Shown here in pieces: positions 8,201 to 16,071 of a DNA stretch of 64,000 bases; position 1 is the first letter of the stretch; the number at the start of each line of letters is the position of its first letter. Source of the stretch: Schaalia canis (lineage in GTDB: Bacteria > Actinomycetota > Actinomycetes > Actinomycetales > Actinomycetaceae). The stretch lies in the NCBI RefSeq assembly GCF_003858455.1, contig NZ_RQZF01000001.1, forward strand, positions 522,993-586,992, read 5' to 3'. The position numbers were made by a program, and so were the translations under genes. Under the pieces are notes generated by a model. That model was not told the origin of the DNA. It saw only the letters and a program-made list of their open reading frames with translations, and searched no databases.

Positions 8201-9343
8201 GCTCGGATTTGCGCCGGTTTTCATCGTATCGATGACGATCACATGCCCGCGGCCCTGCTGGTCGACCTGATCAAAAGTGGTGGAGATGCGTGACCAGAAA
8301 TCCCAAAAGGCCTGCTGTTCAGTGAGTGTGGCCCGCAAGAGGGGACGCAATCGTGAACCGTCTACTCCGCCGTAGGTGCTGGTGAGGCCAAATTGGACGG
8401 TGTGATCCGTATTGCCAACGTAAACACTGCTGCTCTTCAGAGCCATCAAGGGCAAGAGGTAGTTTCGTAGGTAACGGTATGGGGCGGAGGGATTGTCGAA
8501 CTTCGCGAAGAGTGGAGTCGATCCCACTTCGTCGATGACAGCGGGAGTTTGAGTACGGAGCCATTCATTGGGATCCATATTGTTCCCACGAGTGGCAAGC
8601 AGATGCTTGATGAAGGCGGTAATCGTTTCTTGGCCGGTCACTGCCTTGAGCTGCTGTCCATAAAGATCGGCAGTTTTAAAGGCGAGTAACGCCGTTGGCT
8701 CCTGCTTGCCGACATTTTTTACCAATGCCAGCGGGGTGAGGCGCTGGAAACGGTATTCAGGTGCCTTCTCAAAAAGGCGATCGACCACGCGCTCTCCCCC
8801 AACAGAAAAGCCGTAGTAGTGATTCATGTACGCAATGCCTAGGGCAATGGCAGCCTTATTGTCCCGCAGTTCTTGAGCAGTGATGAGGGCAGGGTTTGAG
8901 GCTTCAATCAGACGAGGCATCAGGCTAGTGAACTGGGCCTTCACCGTGTCGAAAGAGTCTTTCAGGGCAAGCCTGTGCTGCAGGTGCTCGTAGAACTTGG
9001 CGCGGATCTGATCTTCAGAGGGAGATGCAATGCCTTCTGCTTGCAATGCCGCTGTGGCATCGCGTTTGGCTTGCCCACCAATGTATGTATTTTTCGCATT
9101 GACGGCATCACTGTAGGTCAGCGCGTTGTATTCGTCTTTCACCTGTTCCCACAAAGCCTGGGCTTGCGGGCTGGGCGTAACCGCAGCCGAGGCCTGCGGA
9201 GCGATGACGATAGTTGTCAGCGGCGCTAAGAGGCTCACGAGGAGGAGCAGCACAGCCCAACGGGTGACATGAGAACGACGATGTTCTGACCGAATGGTCA
9301 GCATCTTTTGGCCTAAGAATGAGCCCACAGGAGCCTCCGGCAT
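5291..9343 (-). CDS. Cell-wall-anchored ZmpB/M26-like zinc metalloprotease
   Basis: A 1350-aa secreted surface protease. Domains in order: signal peptide (hydrophobic stretch about residues 28-53 ending QASA); catalytic region with the zinc site HELTH at 444-448 followed by the NGHGRRPSTGPEDFARGLYE segment typical of streptococcal ZmpB/IgA1 proteases; two pilin-type isopeptide (FctA-like) modules at about 790-1080, each with a TFTQPGRYEF- or TFTKAGTYVF-like motif; two G5 domains at about 1100-1245; a proline-rich PTPPVSP repeat spacer; and LASTG at about 1320 with a hydrophobic segment and RSRSRL tail for sortase anchoring. The substrate cannot be read from sequence. The ATG at 9343 has a weak ribosome-binding site; an ATG 13 codons on would still leave the signal peptide. 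Confidence 0.9.
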   Translation of the reverse strand: MPEAPVGSFLGQKMLTIRSEHRRSHVTRWAVLLLLVSLLAPLTTIVIAPQASAAVTPSPQAQALWEQVKDEYNALTYSDAVNAKNTYIGGQAKRDATAALQAEGIASPSEDQIRAKFYEHLQHRLALKDSFDTVKAQFTSLMPRLIEASNPALITAQELRDNKAAIALGIAYMNHYYGFSVGGERVVDRLFEKAPEYRFQRLTPLALVKNVGKQEPTALLAFKTADLYGQQLKAVTGQETITAFIKHLLATRGNNMDPNEWLRTQTPAVIDEVGSTPLFAKFDNPSAPYRYLRNYLLPLMALKSSSVYVGNTDHTVQFGLTSTYGGVDGSRLRPLLRATLTEQQAFWDFWSRISTTFDQVDQQGRGHVIVIDTMKTGANPSAEPRARWSPQYGATADEGVRDFFTPLALYSGYKAVQAYATGKTGMNYYMQDALGQPGVNTYTHELTHIYDETIWFNGHGRRPSTGPEDFARGLYETENNTPGAKEGYYTPYFSLNTAYELGEGRIQNASPTRFQQPSDIQEYMRGLMDVLYSLDAMEARSILKQSSEKRAIALNKVTLSPDSAYPGASFDTFARISVDEAARLTSIDDLIDLGAVSGRLLPKGRASATVSVGRNDYVVVPLFEPVYAGLQNDAGNVGGFLLRRYAHELLAEYGWEKGLIGYVSDQYQNDGNALAAILSEHGGSLATFKKAMFERRVNKLNQMAPIPGFADAQAMQAAMDEAVAADIAQMEHNIAHPRAHTAFAADVLTTRALKQKILQAYVAQTKDFQTSIYSDRSVWETPIAGTVTLHEATVARPFSGEDFTVQITERPDNTEGVYSGVPETVVKVANDGRFDLGTWTFTQPGRYEFTLRQVPGKRADVTHDPEAVTIVVHATAPTAGEALPPAENGIIRLKPTLTFFKNNVEVDALSFVNTIKERRAVHAPEVSVTYQDEAGASLSSDAQSFAFTVAGDPANDTAGHTALPNEQIPFVQGRAQLPAITFTKAGTYVFRYTQVAGNKKGVTYDTTPIVERLEVTPSDIDPAAFTVTRSLTREDAAVERIEFHNRYTAPTPPPHVPVEGEMRTTTEVAIPIEDEFIDDPEMFVNTTKEIFAGIEGRKTVTTVQRTRDGVPYGEAQVSETVTVPMQKRQIARGIKPIPVPGEERTVRTEAIPVANEVILDPQMLVGTEEVVREGEAGEVRITTIQPTLDGKPVGEAREEREELRPMQTRQIKRGTKALLLVPAPKKSAEPVVPTPPVSPTVPTPPVSPIAPTPPAVTHDPEKPGESSPGKPGEKLPHATVAPQSSNKTDGQTHAQAPTEAKAEVKAEAVSEGLGVSRGKLASTGASIPLAVALGVIFVACGVALRSRSRL

Positions 9344-9565
9344 GGGAGCAGAATATTGATGGAATACCCAGATTTTATCAGGGTTTATCCAGGATTCTTA
9401 CACAGATTTCCCGCATCCCCCGCCCTCGCACTTCAGACGCACCCTCAGACGCGCAGACACCCCGCAAAACAGCGTTGTATTGCTAAAACAGCCCCGCACA
9501 CGACGCAAGATTAACAACACGACGCAATTTAGGGGCCACAGAGAAAGGAGGGTAGCGGGCACAAC

Positions 9566-9596
9566 AAAACCCCCGGCCATTAGGTCGAGGGTTTTT
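9566..9596 (-). terminator. Terminator after tRNA-Asn
   Basis: On the minus strand a stem (AAAACCC...GGGTTTT, extended by a GC-rich inner stem with one mismatch) follows the tRNA 3' end directly and runs into TTTTGTTGT. This is a classic intrinsic terminator for the tRNA. Confidence 0.7.
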
Positions 9597-9597
9597 A

Positions 9598-9672
<75 letters not shown>

Positions 9673-9778
9673 TCGCAGGAATGAATATAGCGAGTTTTCG
9701 TCAGGCAACGCAAATCCATAAATGTGGCGCTTGCCTCACTCGCCACTTTCCCTTGCGAACAGGCCGTTTCTTGACTGC

Positions 9779-10267
9779 TTAATCGAGGCCAACGCCCTCG
9801 CGCAGACGTCGCTCAAGCGCATCAGCCTGCGCTTGACCTTCCTCGCTGAGAACTCCATCCGCCACAAGAATAGAGAAAAGGTGACCATCTTCACGGCGGC
9901 GAATCTGTGCAACCACCTTCGTGCCATTCTCCACAGTGATCTGCTTATGCATCACCATGGAATGATCGACAGCTTCTGTCATCGCCCGCATGAAATCTGA
10001 GGGGTCTTCGACAGTGGTAACGAAGTGCCACTCCGGGCGCTGGGGGTCAACCCACAGCACATGCAAGGTAGCGTCCTCTGCATTCCAACGCGCCGCCTGC
10101 ACCTCGTACCACATGCCAGAATCCTGCACGGCCTCCTCTGACACAAGAATGAGCGCATGGCGGCCCGCAACCACCCAGCGCCCGCCCTCAACTTCAGCGG
10201 CAGGGGCGGAACGATCAAAAGACGGAAGATGCTGAGAAATAGCTGACGGTACGGAAGATGCCTTCAT
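9779..10267 (-). CDS. Conserved hypothetical protein
   Basis: A 162-aa soluble protein with no signal peptide or membrane segment. The N-terminal half is predicted beta-rich (GGRWVVAGRHALILVSE; VLWVDPQRPEWHF). The middle (SDFMRAMTEAVDHSMVMHKQI) looks helical and the C-terminus is highly charged. I recognise no family with confidence. It lies between two tRNA genes on the opposite strand from the CAT tRNA and has normal codon use, so it is a real gene of unknown role. Confidence 0.7.
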   Translation of the reverse strand: MKASSVPSAISQHLPSFDRSAPAAEVEGGRWVVAGRHALILVSEEAVQDSGMWYEVQAARWNAEDATLHVLWVDPQRPEWHFVTTVEDPSDFMRAMTEAVDHSMVMHKQITVENGTKVVAQIRRREDGHLFSILVADGVLSEEGQAQADALERRLREGVGLD

Positions 10268-10408
10268 GCGAACAGGTTACCCCCGAAGACCATGACCAGC
10301 ACGGACAACCCCGCACGCACCTAACGAATAAGCAACCCGTTTGGCCCAATCATCCCGCCACGCACTCTGGTTTTCCCTATCCGCCCCTGCGCACGGTACG
10401 CTAGTACG

Positions 10409-10482
10409 GCCCTCATAGCTCAGTCGGTTAGAGCAGCGGACTCATAATCCGTGGGTCGCGGGTTCGAGCCCCGCTGGGGGCA
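10409..10482 (+). tRNA. tRNA with CAT anticodon (Ile2 more likely than elongator Met)
   Basis: Cloverleaf: acceptor GCCCTCA/TGGGGGC (one T-G pair), D-arm GCTC..GAGC, anticodon loop CTCATAA, T-loop TTCGAGC. The 3' end is ACC followed by G, so CCA is not fully encoded. The ACTCATAATC...TGGGTCGCGGGTTC stretch resembles bacterial tRNA-Ile2, whose CAT is modified to lysidine. Automated pipelines usually label it Met. The acceptor rules out initiator tRNA. Confidence 0.88.
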
Positions 10483-10540
10483 CCGCACGATTCCAACCAC
10501 AACTAGCTGTTGGTGTTGACCAAAAATCGCTGACGGTACC

Positions 10541-10558
10541 CTATGGGGTACCCCATAG
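10541..10558. repeat. Perfect 18-bp palindrome downstream of dnaG
   Basis: CTATGGGGTACCCCATAG is a perfect palindrome between the CAT tRNA and the dnaG stop. On the minus strand it is followed by GGTACCGTCAGCGATTTTT, so it may form part of the dnaG terminator. A two-fold protein-binding site is the alternative. Confidence 0.5.
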
Positions 10559-10580
10559 CGAAATACGACGAATGGAACCT

Positions 10581-12617
10581 TCAGCCCCGCTCATAGCCCG
10601 AATACCGCTGGCGACGCTGCTCAGTGACCATGAGCTGACGGAAAACCTCGTCGTACTTCTCATCATCAGGAGACAAGCGCTGAAGCTGGGCGCGCAGGTC
10701 AGCAGTGCGGCGAGTCAGATCCATACGCACCATGGCAGCCATCATGCCTCGGCTATAGGCGCGAACATCCCCGCCCGCATGTTGAGGCAAGGGAGCAACA
10801 GCTAGTTCCGTCACGACTGCGCCAACAACGTCACCGGCCATTTCACGCACGGCCTCGTCAAAATGGCGGGTCGCGGCCACAACGGCCCCCTCCCCCACTC
10901 CCAACGTGGACTCAGCCTGAGTGAGCATCTGCGCGAAGGCGTCCAGACCTCCCACGGCCCGCACGGCGTCATGAACCGCGCGGTGCGTGGGCACACTAAA
11001 AGCATTCCCGTCCAGATCCTCAAAGCCCGAACCAATAAGATCAGCGGGGCGTTGAAGCAATACCTCTAAAGCCTGCCGCTCCACGCGGGTCACGGGATCT
11101 TCAGGTCCCTGACGCGGCCCAGCAGAGGGCCTCGTCGTCGGGCCGAGGCGACCAGCATGCGCCATATCGGCGCCGGGAGCCCCTGCGCTACCGCCTCCAC
11201 CAGCACCGGCCCCCCTCCCATCAGCGGGAAGGCGTTCGGCCTGACGCTGGGCTTGCAGGGCATAGCGCACCTGCGCGGCAACCTCGCTAGGCACCATGCC
11301 CAGCCAACCGGCCAACTCGCGCGTGTACTCACGGCGCAAGGCCCGATCCTTGATTCCAGCCACGATTGGCGCGCACTGGCGCAGCGCGCTCACGCGCCCC
11401 TCAACCGTGCGAAGATCAACGTGATCAATAACCGAGCGGATCACGAACTCAAACAGGGGAATACGCGACTCCACCAATGCTTTCACCGCTTGATCCCCCC
11501 GCGCTAAACGCAAGTCGCAGGGGTCCATACCGGACTTTTCCACCGCCACAAAGGTCTGGGAAGCAAAGTTCTGGTCCTCATGGAAGGCGCGCAACGCAGC
11601 CTTTTGCCCGGCAGCGTCGCCGTCAAAAGTAAAAATAACTTCACCGCCACGAGCCCGCCCAGAAGACAGCACCACGCCGGCAGCCGGGTCAGCAACGTCC
11701 CCCAGCAGACGGCGCACGATCTTTACATGCTCAGAGCCAAACGCCGTGCCACAGGTTGCCACCGCGTAAGGAACTCCCGCCACATGAGCAGCCATAACGT
11801 CGGTGTAGCCCTCAACAATGACGATCTTTCGGTCCGCCGCGATAGCCTTTTTCGCCAGATCCAGCCCGTAAAGCACCTGCGATTTCTTGTAGATCGCTGT
11901 TTCGGGGGTGTTGAGGTACTTGGGGGATTCTTTGTCGGAATCGTCCAGTCGACGCGCGCCAAAGCCTACGGTTGCGCCCGTAATGTCGCGGATTGGCCAC
12001 ATGAGGCGTCCCCGGAAACGATCGTAAAGACCGCGATTCCCCTGCGAGGCCAGGCCCGCTGCCTGAATCTCAGCATCGGTGAAGCCTCGTGACCGCAGGT
12101 GCTTGGTGAGCGCATCCCACGATTGCGGCGAGTAGCCGACGCCGAAATGAAGGCTCATGTCGCGGGTGAACCCACGTTGAGCCAAGAAAGTGCGGGCAGC
12201 GTGAGCTTCAGGGGATCCGAGCTGGTTCTGATAGAACTCTTCAGCAACGCGGTGAGCGTCTAAGAGGCGTTGACGTTTCCCGGGCTCCTCACTGCGAGTG
12301 TGTGCCCCGCCTTCCTCATAGTGCAAGGTGATGCCCGTTTTTTGGGCAAGCATCTCCACTGCTTCGGTGAAGGACATGTGGTTGATGCGCTGGACGAAGC
12401 TAATAATGTCGCCACCTTCACCGCAGCCGAAGCAATGCCACATGCCCATGGAAGGGCGAACATGGAAGGAAGGAGTGCGCTCATCGTGGAAGGGGCACAG
12501 GCCTTTAAGGGAGTCCATTCCGGCGCTGCGTAGGGTGACGTGCTCGCCAACGATGTCCTCAATCCGTGAGGCTTCACGCACCGCGGCGATGTCCTCGCGT
12601 CGGATCATCCCTGCCAT
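10581..12617 (-). CDS. dnaG: DNA primase DnaG
   Basis: DnaG makes RNA primers for replication. The 678-aa product has the CHC2 zinc finger (CPFHDERTPSFHV...HCFGCGEGGD, about residues 40-70), the RNA polymerase core with the YDRFRGRLMWPI segment, a TOPRIM region (IVEGYTDVMA, then FTFDGDAAG for the acidic residues) and a C-terminal helicase-interacting region. A Gly/Pro/Ala-rich linker at about 470-520 separates core and tail. The start MAGMIRRED matches actinobacterial homologues; an in-frame start 16 codons upstream would add a non-conserved extension. It follows the dGTPase gene on the same strand, a common actinobacterial pair. Confidence 0.96.
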   Translation of the reverse strand: MAGMIRREDIAAVREASRIEDIVGEHVTLRSAGMDSLKGLCPFHDERTPSFHVRPSMGMWHCFGCGEGGDIISFVQRINHMSFTEAVEMLAQKTGITLHYEEGGAHTRSEEPGKRQRLLDAHRVAEEFYQNQLGSPEAHAARTFLAQRGFTRDMSLHFGVGYSPQSWDALTKHLRSRGFTDAEIQAAGLASQGNRGLYDRFRGRLMWPIRDITGATVGFGARRLDDSDKESPKYLNTPETAIYKKSQVLYGLDLAKKAIAADRKIVIVEGYTDVMAAHVAGVPYAVATCGTAFGSEHVKIVRRLLGDVADPAAGVVLSSGRARGGEVIFTFDGDAAGQKAALRAFHEDQNFASQTFVAVEKSGMDPCDLRLARGDQAVKALVESRIPLFEFVIRSVIDHVDLRTVEGRVSALRQCAPIVAGIKDRALRREYTRELAGWLGMVPSEVAAQVRYALQAQRQAERLPADGRGAGAGGGGSAGAPGADMAHAGRLGPTTRPSAGPRQGPEDPVTRVERQALEVLLQRPADLIGSGFEDLDGNAFSVPTHRAVHDAVRAVGGLDAFAQMLTQAESTLGVGEGAVVAATRHFDEAVREMAGDVVGAVVTELAVAPLPQHAGGDVRAYSRGMMAAMVRMDLTRRTADLRAQLQRLSPDDEKYDEVFRQLMVTEQRRQRYSGYERG

Positions 12618-12728
12618 GGGGGTTAGTCTATCGCGCGCACCATGCTCATTCAGCCCAGCGCTCACGGATCACAAGCGCACGCGCCCACTCGTCAACAACC
12701 TCACGAAGAACGAGTGCGGACGGGCTGC

Positions 12729-14063
12729 TCACAGTTGGGTCGAAAGCATCCCGCAGAGCCTGGCGTGCCAGCGTGAAGCGGAAATATCAGTTAGGGAGGC
12801 AACCTGGTCAATGACAGCGCGCAGGCGTTGAGCCTCTGTTTCTGCGTTGCGCCAGGCCAGGGCGTAGGAGGGTTCCAGTTCTTGGGGGCCTGCTTCCCAC
12901 AGGGTTTCAACGAGGTCAGCCAGAAGGGTGCGTTGCTGGTAGTAGACGGGTTCTGATTCGCGCGGGCTCATGACATAGTGAACTGCCATGCCTTTGAGGA
13001 GTTGAATCTCAGCGCGTGTCTCGGGCGTGACAACAAGGTCAGCCCGGTAACGTCCAAGACGGCCTTCCCCGTATTCAGCTCGGGTGGCATGTGCGCTGGC
13101 GTTGATGAAGCGTCCAATCAGGCCGCTGGTGAGGTCTTTGAGGGCGGCAAGGTCTTGGTAGCGGCCTTCAAAGGTAGTGAGCCATTCGGGCATGTGCCTC
13201 AAACGGTCAAGAGCATTTCCAAGCTCATCTGGGGTGATGGCCTCGCCGTACCATTGGATGGTTGAGGCGATGATGGCCTCAACCTGTTCGGAGTCCAGTA
13301 AACATTCGGGGCGCAGTTTTCCTGTGGCGATGGCATCTTCAACGTCGTGGACGGAGTAGCCAATATCGTCTGAAAGGTCCATGATCTGGGCTTCAAGACA
13401 ACGCCGACCGGTGGGGGCTCCCTGACGCATCCATTGGAAAATATCGGCGTCGTCTTCGTAGACCGAGAATTTCCTTTGCGACTTTTCTGGGTCGGGCCCT
13501 TCGCCTCGTTTCCACGGATATTTAGAAATTGCGTCGAGGGTGGCGCGCGTAAGGTTCAAGCCCACTTCACGGCCGTCAGCCCCGAGGATTTTTGGTTCGA
13601 GGCGGGCAACAATGCGAAGGCTCTGAGCGTTGCCCTCAAAGCCCCCCGCATCTTGAGCGAGGTCGTTAAGGATGCGTTCACCATTATGACCAAAGGGCGG
13701 GTGGCCAAGATCATGGGAGAGGCAGGCAGCATCGACCACATCGGGATCGGCACCAAGTTTTTTGCCAATTTCCCGGCCGACCTGCGCGACCTCAAGGGAG
13801 TGGGTGAGTCGCGTGCGCACGAAATCATCCGATACGGGTCCAAGTACCTGGGTTTTCGCGCCGAGGCGTCGTAGCGCCGATGAGTGCAAGATACGCGCCC
13901 GGTCGCGTTCAAAATCGGTGCGATCGGAACTCTTGGGTGGTTCACCAACAAAGCGTTGAGCGTCGACATCGCGGTAGGGCGAGGTCGATGCTGGCATGCT
14001 GGATCGGCGCGGTAACTCAAACATCGCGCCTTCGTCTGTTAGTCCACTGAAACCCAAACTCAC
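12729..14063 (-). CDS. dgt: Deoxyguanosinetriphosphate triphosphohydrolase-like protein
   Basis: A 444-aa HD-domain dNTPase that removes triphosphate from dGTP or other dNTPs. Visible motifs: RTDFERDRARILHSSALRRL at the start of the core, TRLTHSLEVAQVGR (first histidine), CLSHDLGHPPFGHNGE (HD pair) and DLSDDIGYSVHDVEDA (distal aspartate). The set of metal ligands looks complete. It lies upstream of dnaG with a gap of about 110 bp and divergent from the gene at 14129. It could be named dgt or dgtpase-like; substrate preference is not readable. Confidence 0.93.
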   Translation of the reverse strand: MSLGFSGLTDEGAMFELPRRSSMPASTSPYRDVDAQRFVGEPPKSSDRTDFERDRARILHSSALRRLGAKTQVLGPVSDDFVRTRLTHSLEVAQVGREIGKKLGADPDVVDAACLSHDLGHPPFGHNGERILNDLAQDAGGFEGNAQSLRIVARLEPKILGADGREVGLNLTRATLDAISKYPWKRGEGPDPEKSQRKFSVYEDDADIFQWMRQGAPTGRRCLEAQIMDLSDDIGYSVHDVEDAIATGKLRPECLLDSEQVEAIIASTIQWYGEAITPDELGNALDRLRHMPEWLTTFEGRYQDLAALKDLTSGLIGRFINASAHATRAEYGEGRLGRYRADLVVTPETRAEIQLLKGMAVHYVMSPRESEPVYYQQRTLLADLVETLWEAGPQELEPSYALAWRNAETEAQRLRAVIDQVASLTDISASRWHARLCGMLSTQL

Positions 14064-14128
14064 CCCCTAAGCGTATCTTTTCTGGAACTAATCCGACCAA
14101 AAGCGCGCGGATTTGCAAGAATGGGACT

Positions 14129-15376
14129 GTGACTCCTGCTCAGCTTGAACGCCCGGTGACAACCACCCTTATCCACCGCAGCGCCCACGCTCCCGTCCAA
14201 TGGTGGCATCAGTCGGTGGTGTGCGACTTCGTGGGCGTTGCCCACAGCGCTGAGTTGGAAAACATTAAAAGCCTCGTTATTGATCTTGCGCGCGTGGGTT
14301 TCCGAGCCATTGCCATACGCCCCTCAGCAGCTTTCCTTGACGCCCCCTCCCCCGAACTGAATGACCTGTGCGCCACGGCCCATCGCGCGGGGGTGAAGGT
14401 CCTCCTGCGGATTCCTCTCCCAACAGCACTAACGGAGCTCAACGAGGAGCCCACTGCCTCGCCTCTTACGAATGCGGACGAGGCAACCCCCCTGTGTACT
14501 CAGGTGGGAGTTGCTATAAGCGCGGGAGCCGATGGTATTGACTTGGCTCTGTTGGACTCTGCACGTGCCGTTGTCCCCCAGGAACAGCGCGAGCGCCTCG
14601 CTGCCCTGATCCGTCAGGTGCAAAGCGAATTAGCTGACGTCAATTCCTCTGCGATCATCTGCGCCGAATCGATGAGCGACGATGAGCACACCCTGGTCTA
14701 TCACCTCGAAGAGGAATGGCTCCACCACCTGCGCGATAGGGCTCTTCTTGACGCGTCTTGGCGGGCGACAACCCTACGCGACAACGTCGAACGAGCCTTA
14801 GCGCAACGTGACTACCTGGGCCATGTTGCAGCCTGGCATTGGTCGCGTACACGGCATGTCGAAAAACCCGGCGATGTCTTTGACATGCAGGGGATTCCCA
14901 CCTCGTCGTGGGAGTATGGATCGCATCCCGAGCGCCGCACGGCCATGAATCTTTATGCCCTCTCCCTTCCCGGGGCTGCCTACATTCCCTTCGCATTCAT
15001 GGGCGGACGCCTCGTGGCATCATCCAATATGCTGCGCCGCGTCTGGGAGGGCGATCGGGACTCGGCCACCGAGGCACGAACCTTGCGTGAAGTTCTACGC
15101 GTTCGTGAAGAACGAGCCATGGGCACAGGCTCCCTGGCGTGGGTAGATGGACTGGCGTGGGCACATGAAGGGGTAAACGTCCATCTGTCAGCAGGGGTGC
15201 TTGTCGTCCTCAACACCTCAGACCAGGCGGTTGAAGTCCCCGCTGAACATCGACTGTTAGTGTGCTCGACACCTGTTACCGCCACTGAGGGGCAACCAAC
15301 AACTCTGCCGGGCAACAGTTGCGCATGGTTTGAAACGGCGAGGATCCAACGCCGCCCAGTTTTCCTCAATGACTAG
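14129..15376 (+). CDS. GH13-like protein with apparently inactivated catalytic site
   Basis: A 415-aa protein with the fold pattern of the alpha-amylase/alpha-glucosidase family. The opening has WWHQSVVCDF, then a beta/alpha repeat (NIKSLVIDLARVGFRAIAIRPS), LCATAHRAGVKVLLRIPL, GADGIDLALLDSA, IICAESMSDDEH, and LPGAAYIPFAFMGG before a C-terminal beta domain. Aligned by eye with the GH13 motif DGFRxD, the Arg is Asp and the nucleophile Asp is Ala, while a Glu remains in the acid/base motif. The protein is about 100-150 residues shorter than active family members. It may bind sugars or be a non-catalytic relative. It starts at GTG and has no signal peptide, so it is cytoplasmic. Confidence 0.6.
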   Translation: MTPAQLERPVTTTLIHRSAHAPVQWWHQSVVCDFVGVAHSAELENIKSLVIDLARVGFRAIAIRPSAAFLDAPSPELNDLCATAHRAGVKVLLRIPLPTALTELNEEPTASPLTNADEATPLCTQVGVAISAGADGIDLALLDSARAVVPQEQRERLAALIRQVQSELADVNSSAIICAESMSDDEHTLVYHLEEEWLHHLRDRALLDASWRATTLRDNVERALAQRDYLGHVAAWHWSRTRHVEKPGDVFDMQGIPTSSWEYGSHPERRTAMNLYALSLPGAAYIPFAFMGGRLVASSNMLRRVWEGDRDSATEARTLREVLRVREERAMGTGSLAWVDGLAWAHEGVNVHLSAGVLVVLNTSDQAVEVPAEHRLLVCSTPVTATEGQPTTLPGNSCAWFETARIQRRPVFLND

Positions 15377-15457
15377 CGGGACTCCCGGCTAACGCCGCTC
15401 CTAGGAGAGCTACGTCATGACTGTGTGGCTCGCAAAATCGCTACGATAAGAAAGAAC

Positions 15458-15494
15458 CCGCCGATAGGAAAGATAAGAACTCTCTCATCGGCGG
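15458..15494. terminator. Weak hairpin downstream of the GH13-like gene
   Basis: CCGCCGAT and ATCGGCGG form an 8-bp stem around a 21-nt loop, followed by TTGACA. It could end the upstream gene; the following TTGACA may be a -35 element for the small acidic protein, but no good -10 is seen at 17 bp. Confidence 0.35.
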
Positions 15495-15551
15495 TTGACA
15501 CCCATCTCATCCACCCTCGCTTTACTAGATGTCAGGAGGTGAGGAAACACC

Positions 15552-15986
15552 ATGACTACTCGAACCGAAGGTTTCCGACTCGTATCGCTACTGATCGTGA
15601 TTGCCCTGTGCGCTATTGCCCTCTTCGCGGGTTTCCACGCACTGGCCACCACGCCCCAGGCTCGCTCGGAACAATCTGGCATCAACCTTGACGCTTCCCA
15701 ATCGGGAACAGACACTCAGCAGTCCACTCCGGCGGCTCCAGCAGCTACGGCAGCGCAGAAGCCTGCAGCTCCCGCACCGCCCTCGGATACCAACACCCCC
15801 GCAGTGGAGCCAGCTCCTGCACCTACGGCACCCGCTGAGCAGGAAATAACTCCCGCTCCTGCACCGCCTGCTGTGTCAACTCCTGCACCTGTTGTCGTCC
15901 AACCGGCTCCCCCCGTTGATCTCGACGATGACAATGATGACGACGATTACGACAACGACGACCTTGATGACGGCATCGACGACTGA
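15552..15986 (+). CDS. Small membrane-anchored protein with Pro/Ala stalk and Asp-rich tail
   Basis: A 144-aa protein with a strong AGGAGGTGAGG ribosome-binding site. One hydrophobic segment (about residues 10-32) is an uncleaved anchor or signal peptide. Residues 45-122 are Pro/Ala/Thr-rich, like an extended wall-spanning stalk. The last 22 residues are almost only Asp with a few Asn, Tyr and Gly, giving an extreme negative tail that could bind calcium or other cations. No family recognised. It converges with a two-component system across a hairpin; any functional link is inference. Confidence 0.7.
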   Translation: MTTRTEGFRLVSLLIVIALCAIALFAGFHALATTPQARSEQSGINLDASQSGTDTQQSTPAAPAATAAQKPAAPAPPSDTNTPAVEPAPAPTAPAEQEITPAPAPPAVSTPAPVVVQPAPPVDLDDDNDDDDYDNDDLDDGIDD

Positions 15987-16009
15987 CATCGTTTCTCTCG
16001 CCGCTCACA

Positions 16010-16053
16010 CTTGTGCCCTCTGATTCGACTTCACGCAGAACAGAGGGCACAAG
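16010..16053. terminator. Bidirectional hairpin between acidic protein and response regulator
   Basis: A 13-bp perfect stem CTTGTGCCCTCTG/CAGAGGGCACAAG with an 18-nt loop lies between two convergent genes. This placement fits a shared terminator. Confidence 0.75.
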
Positions 16054-16071
16054 CGTATTTACACGCATCTC

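Noticed and set aside
15495..15526. TTGACA as a full promoter for the small acidic protein
   Set aside because: No convincing -10 hexamer at 16-18 bp; only noted with the hairpin.
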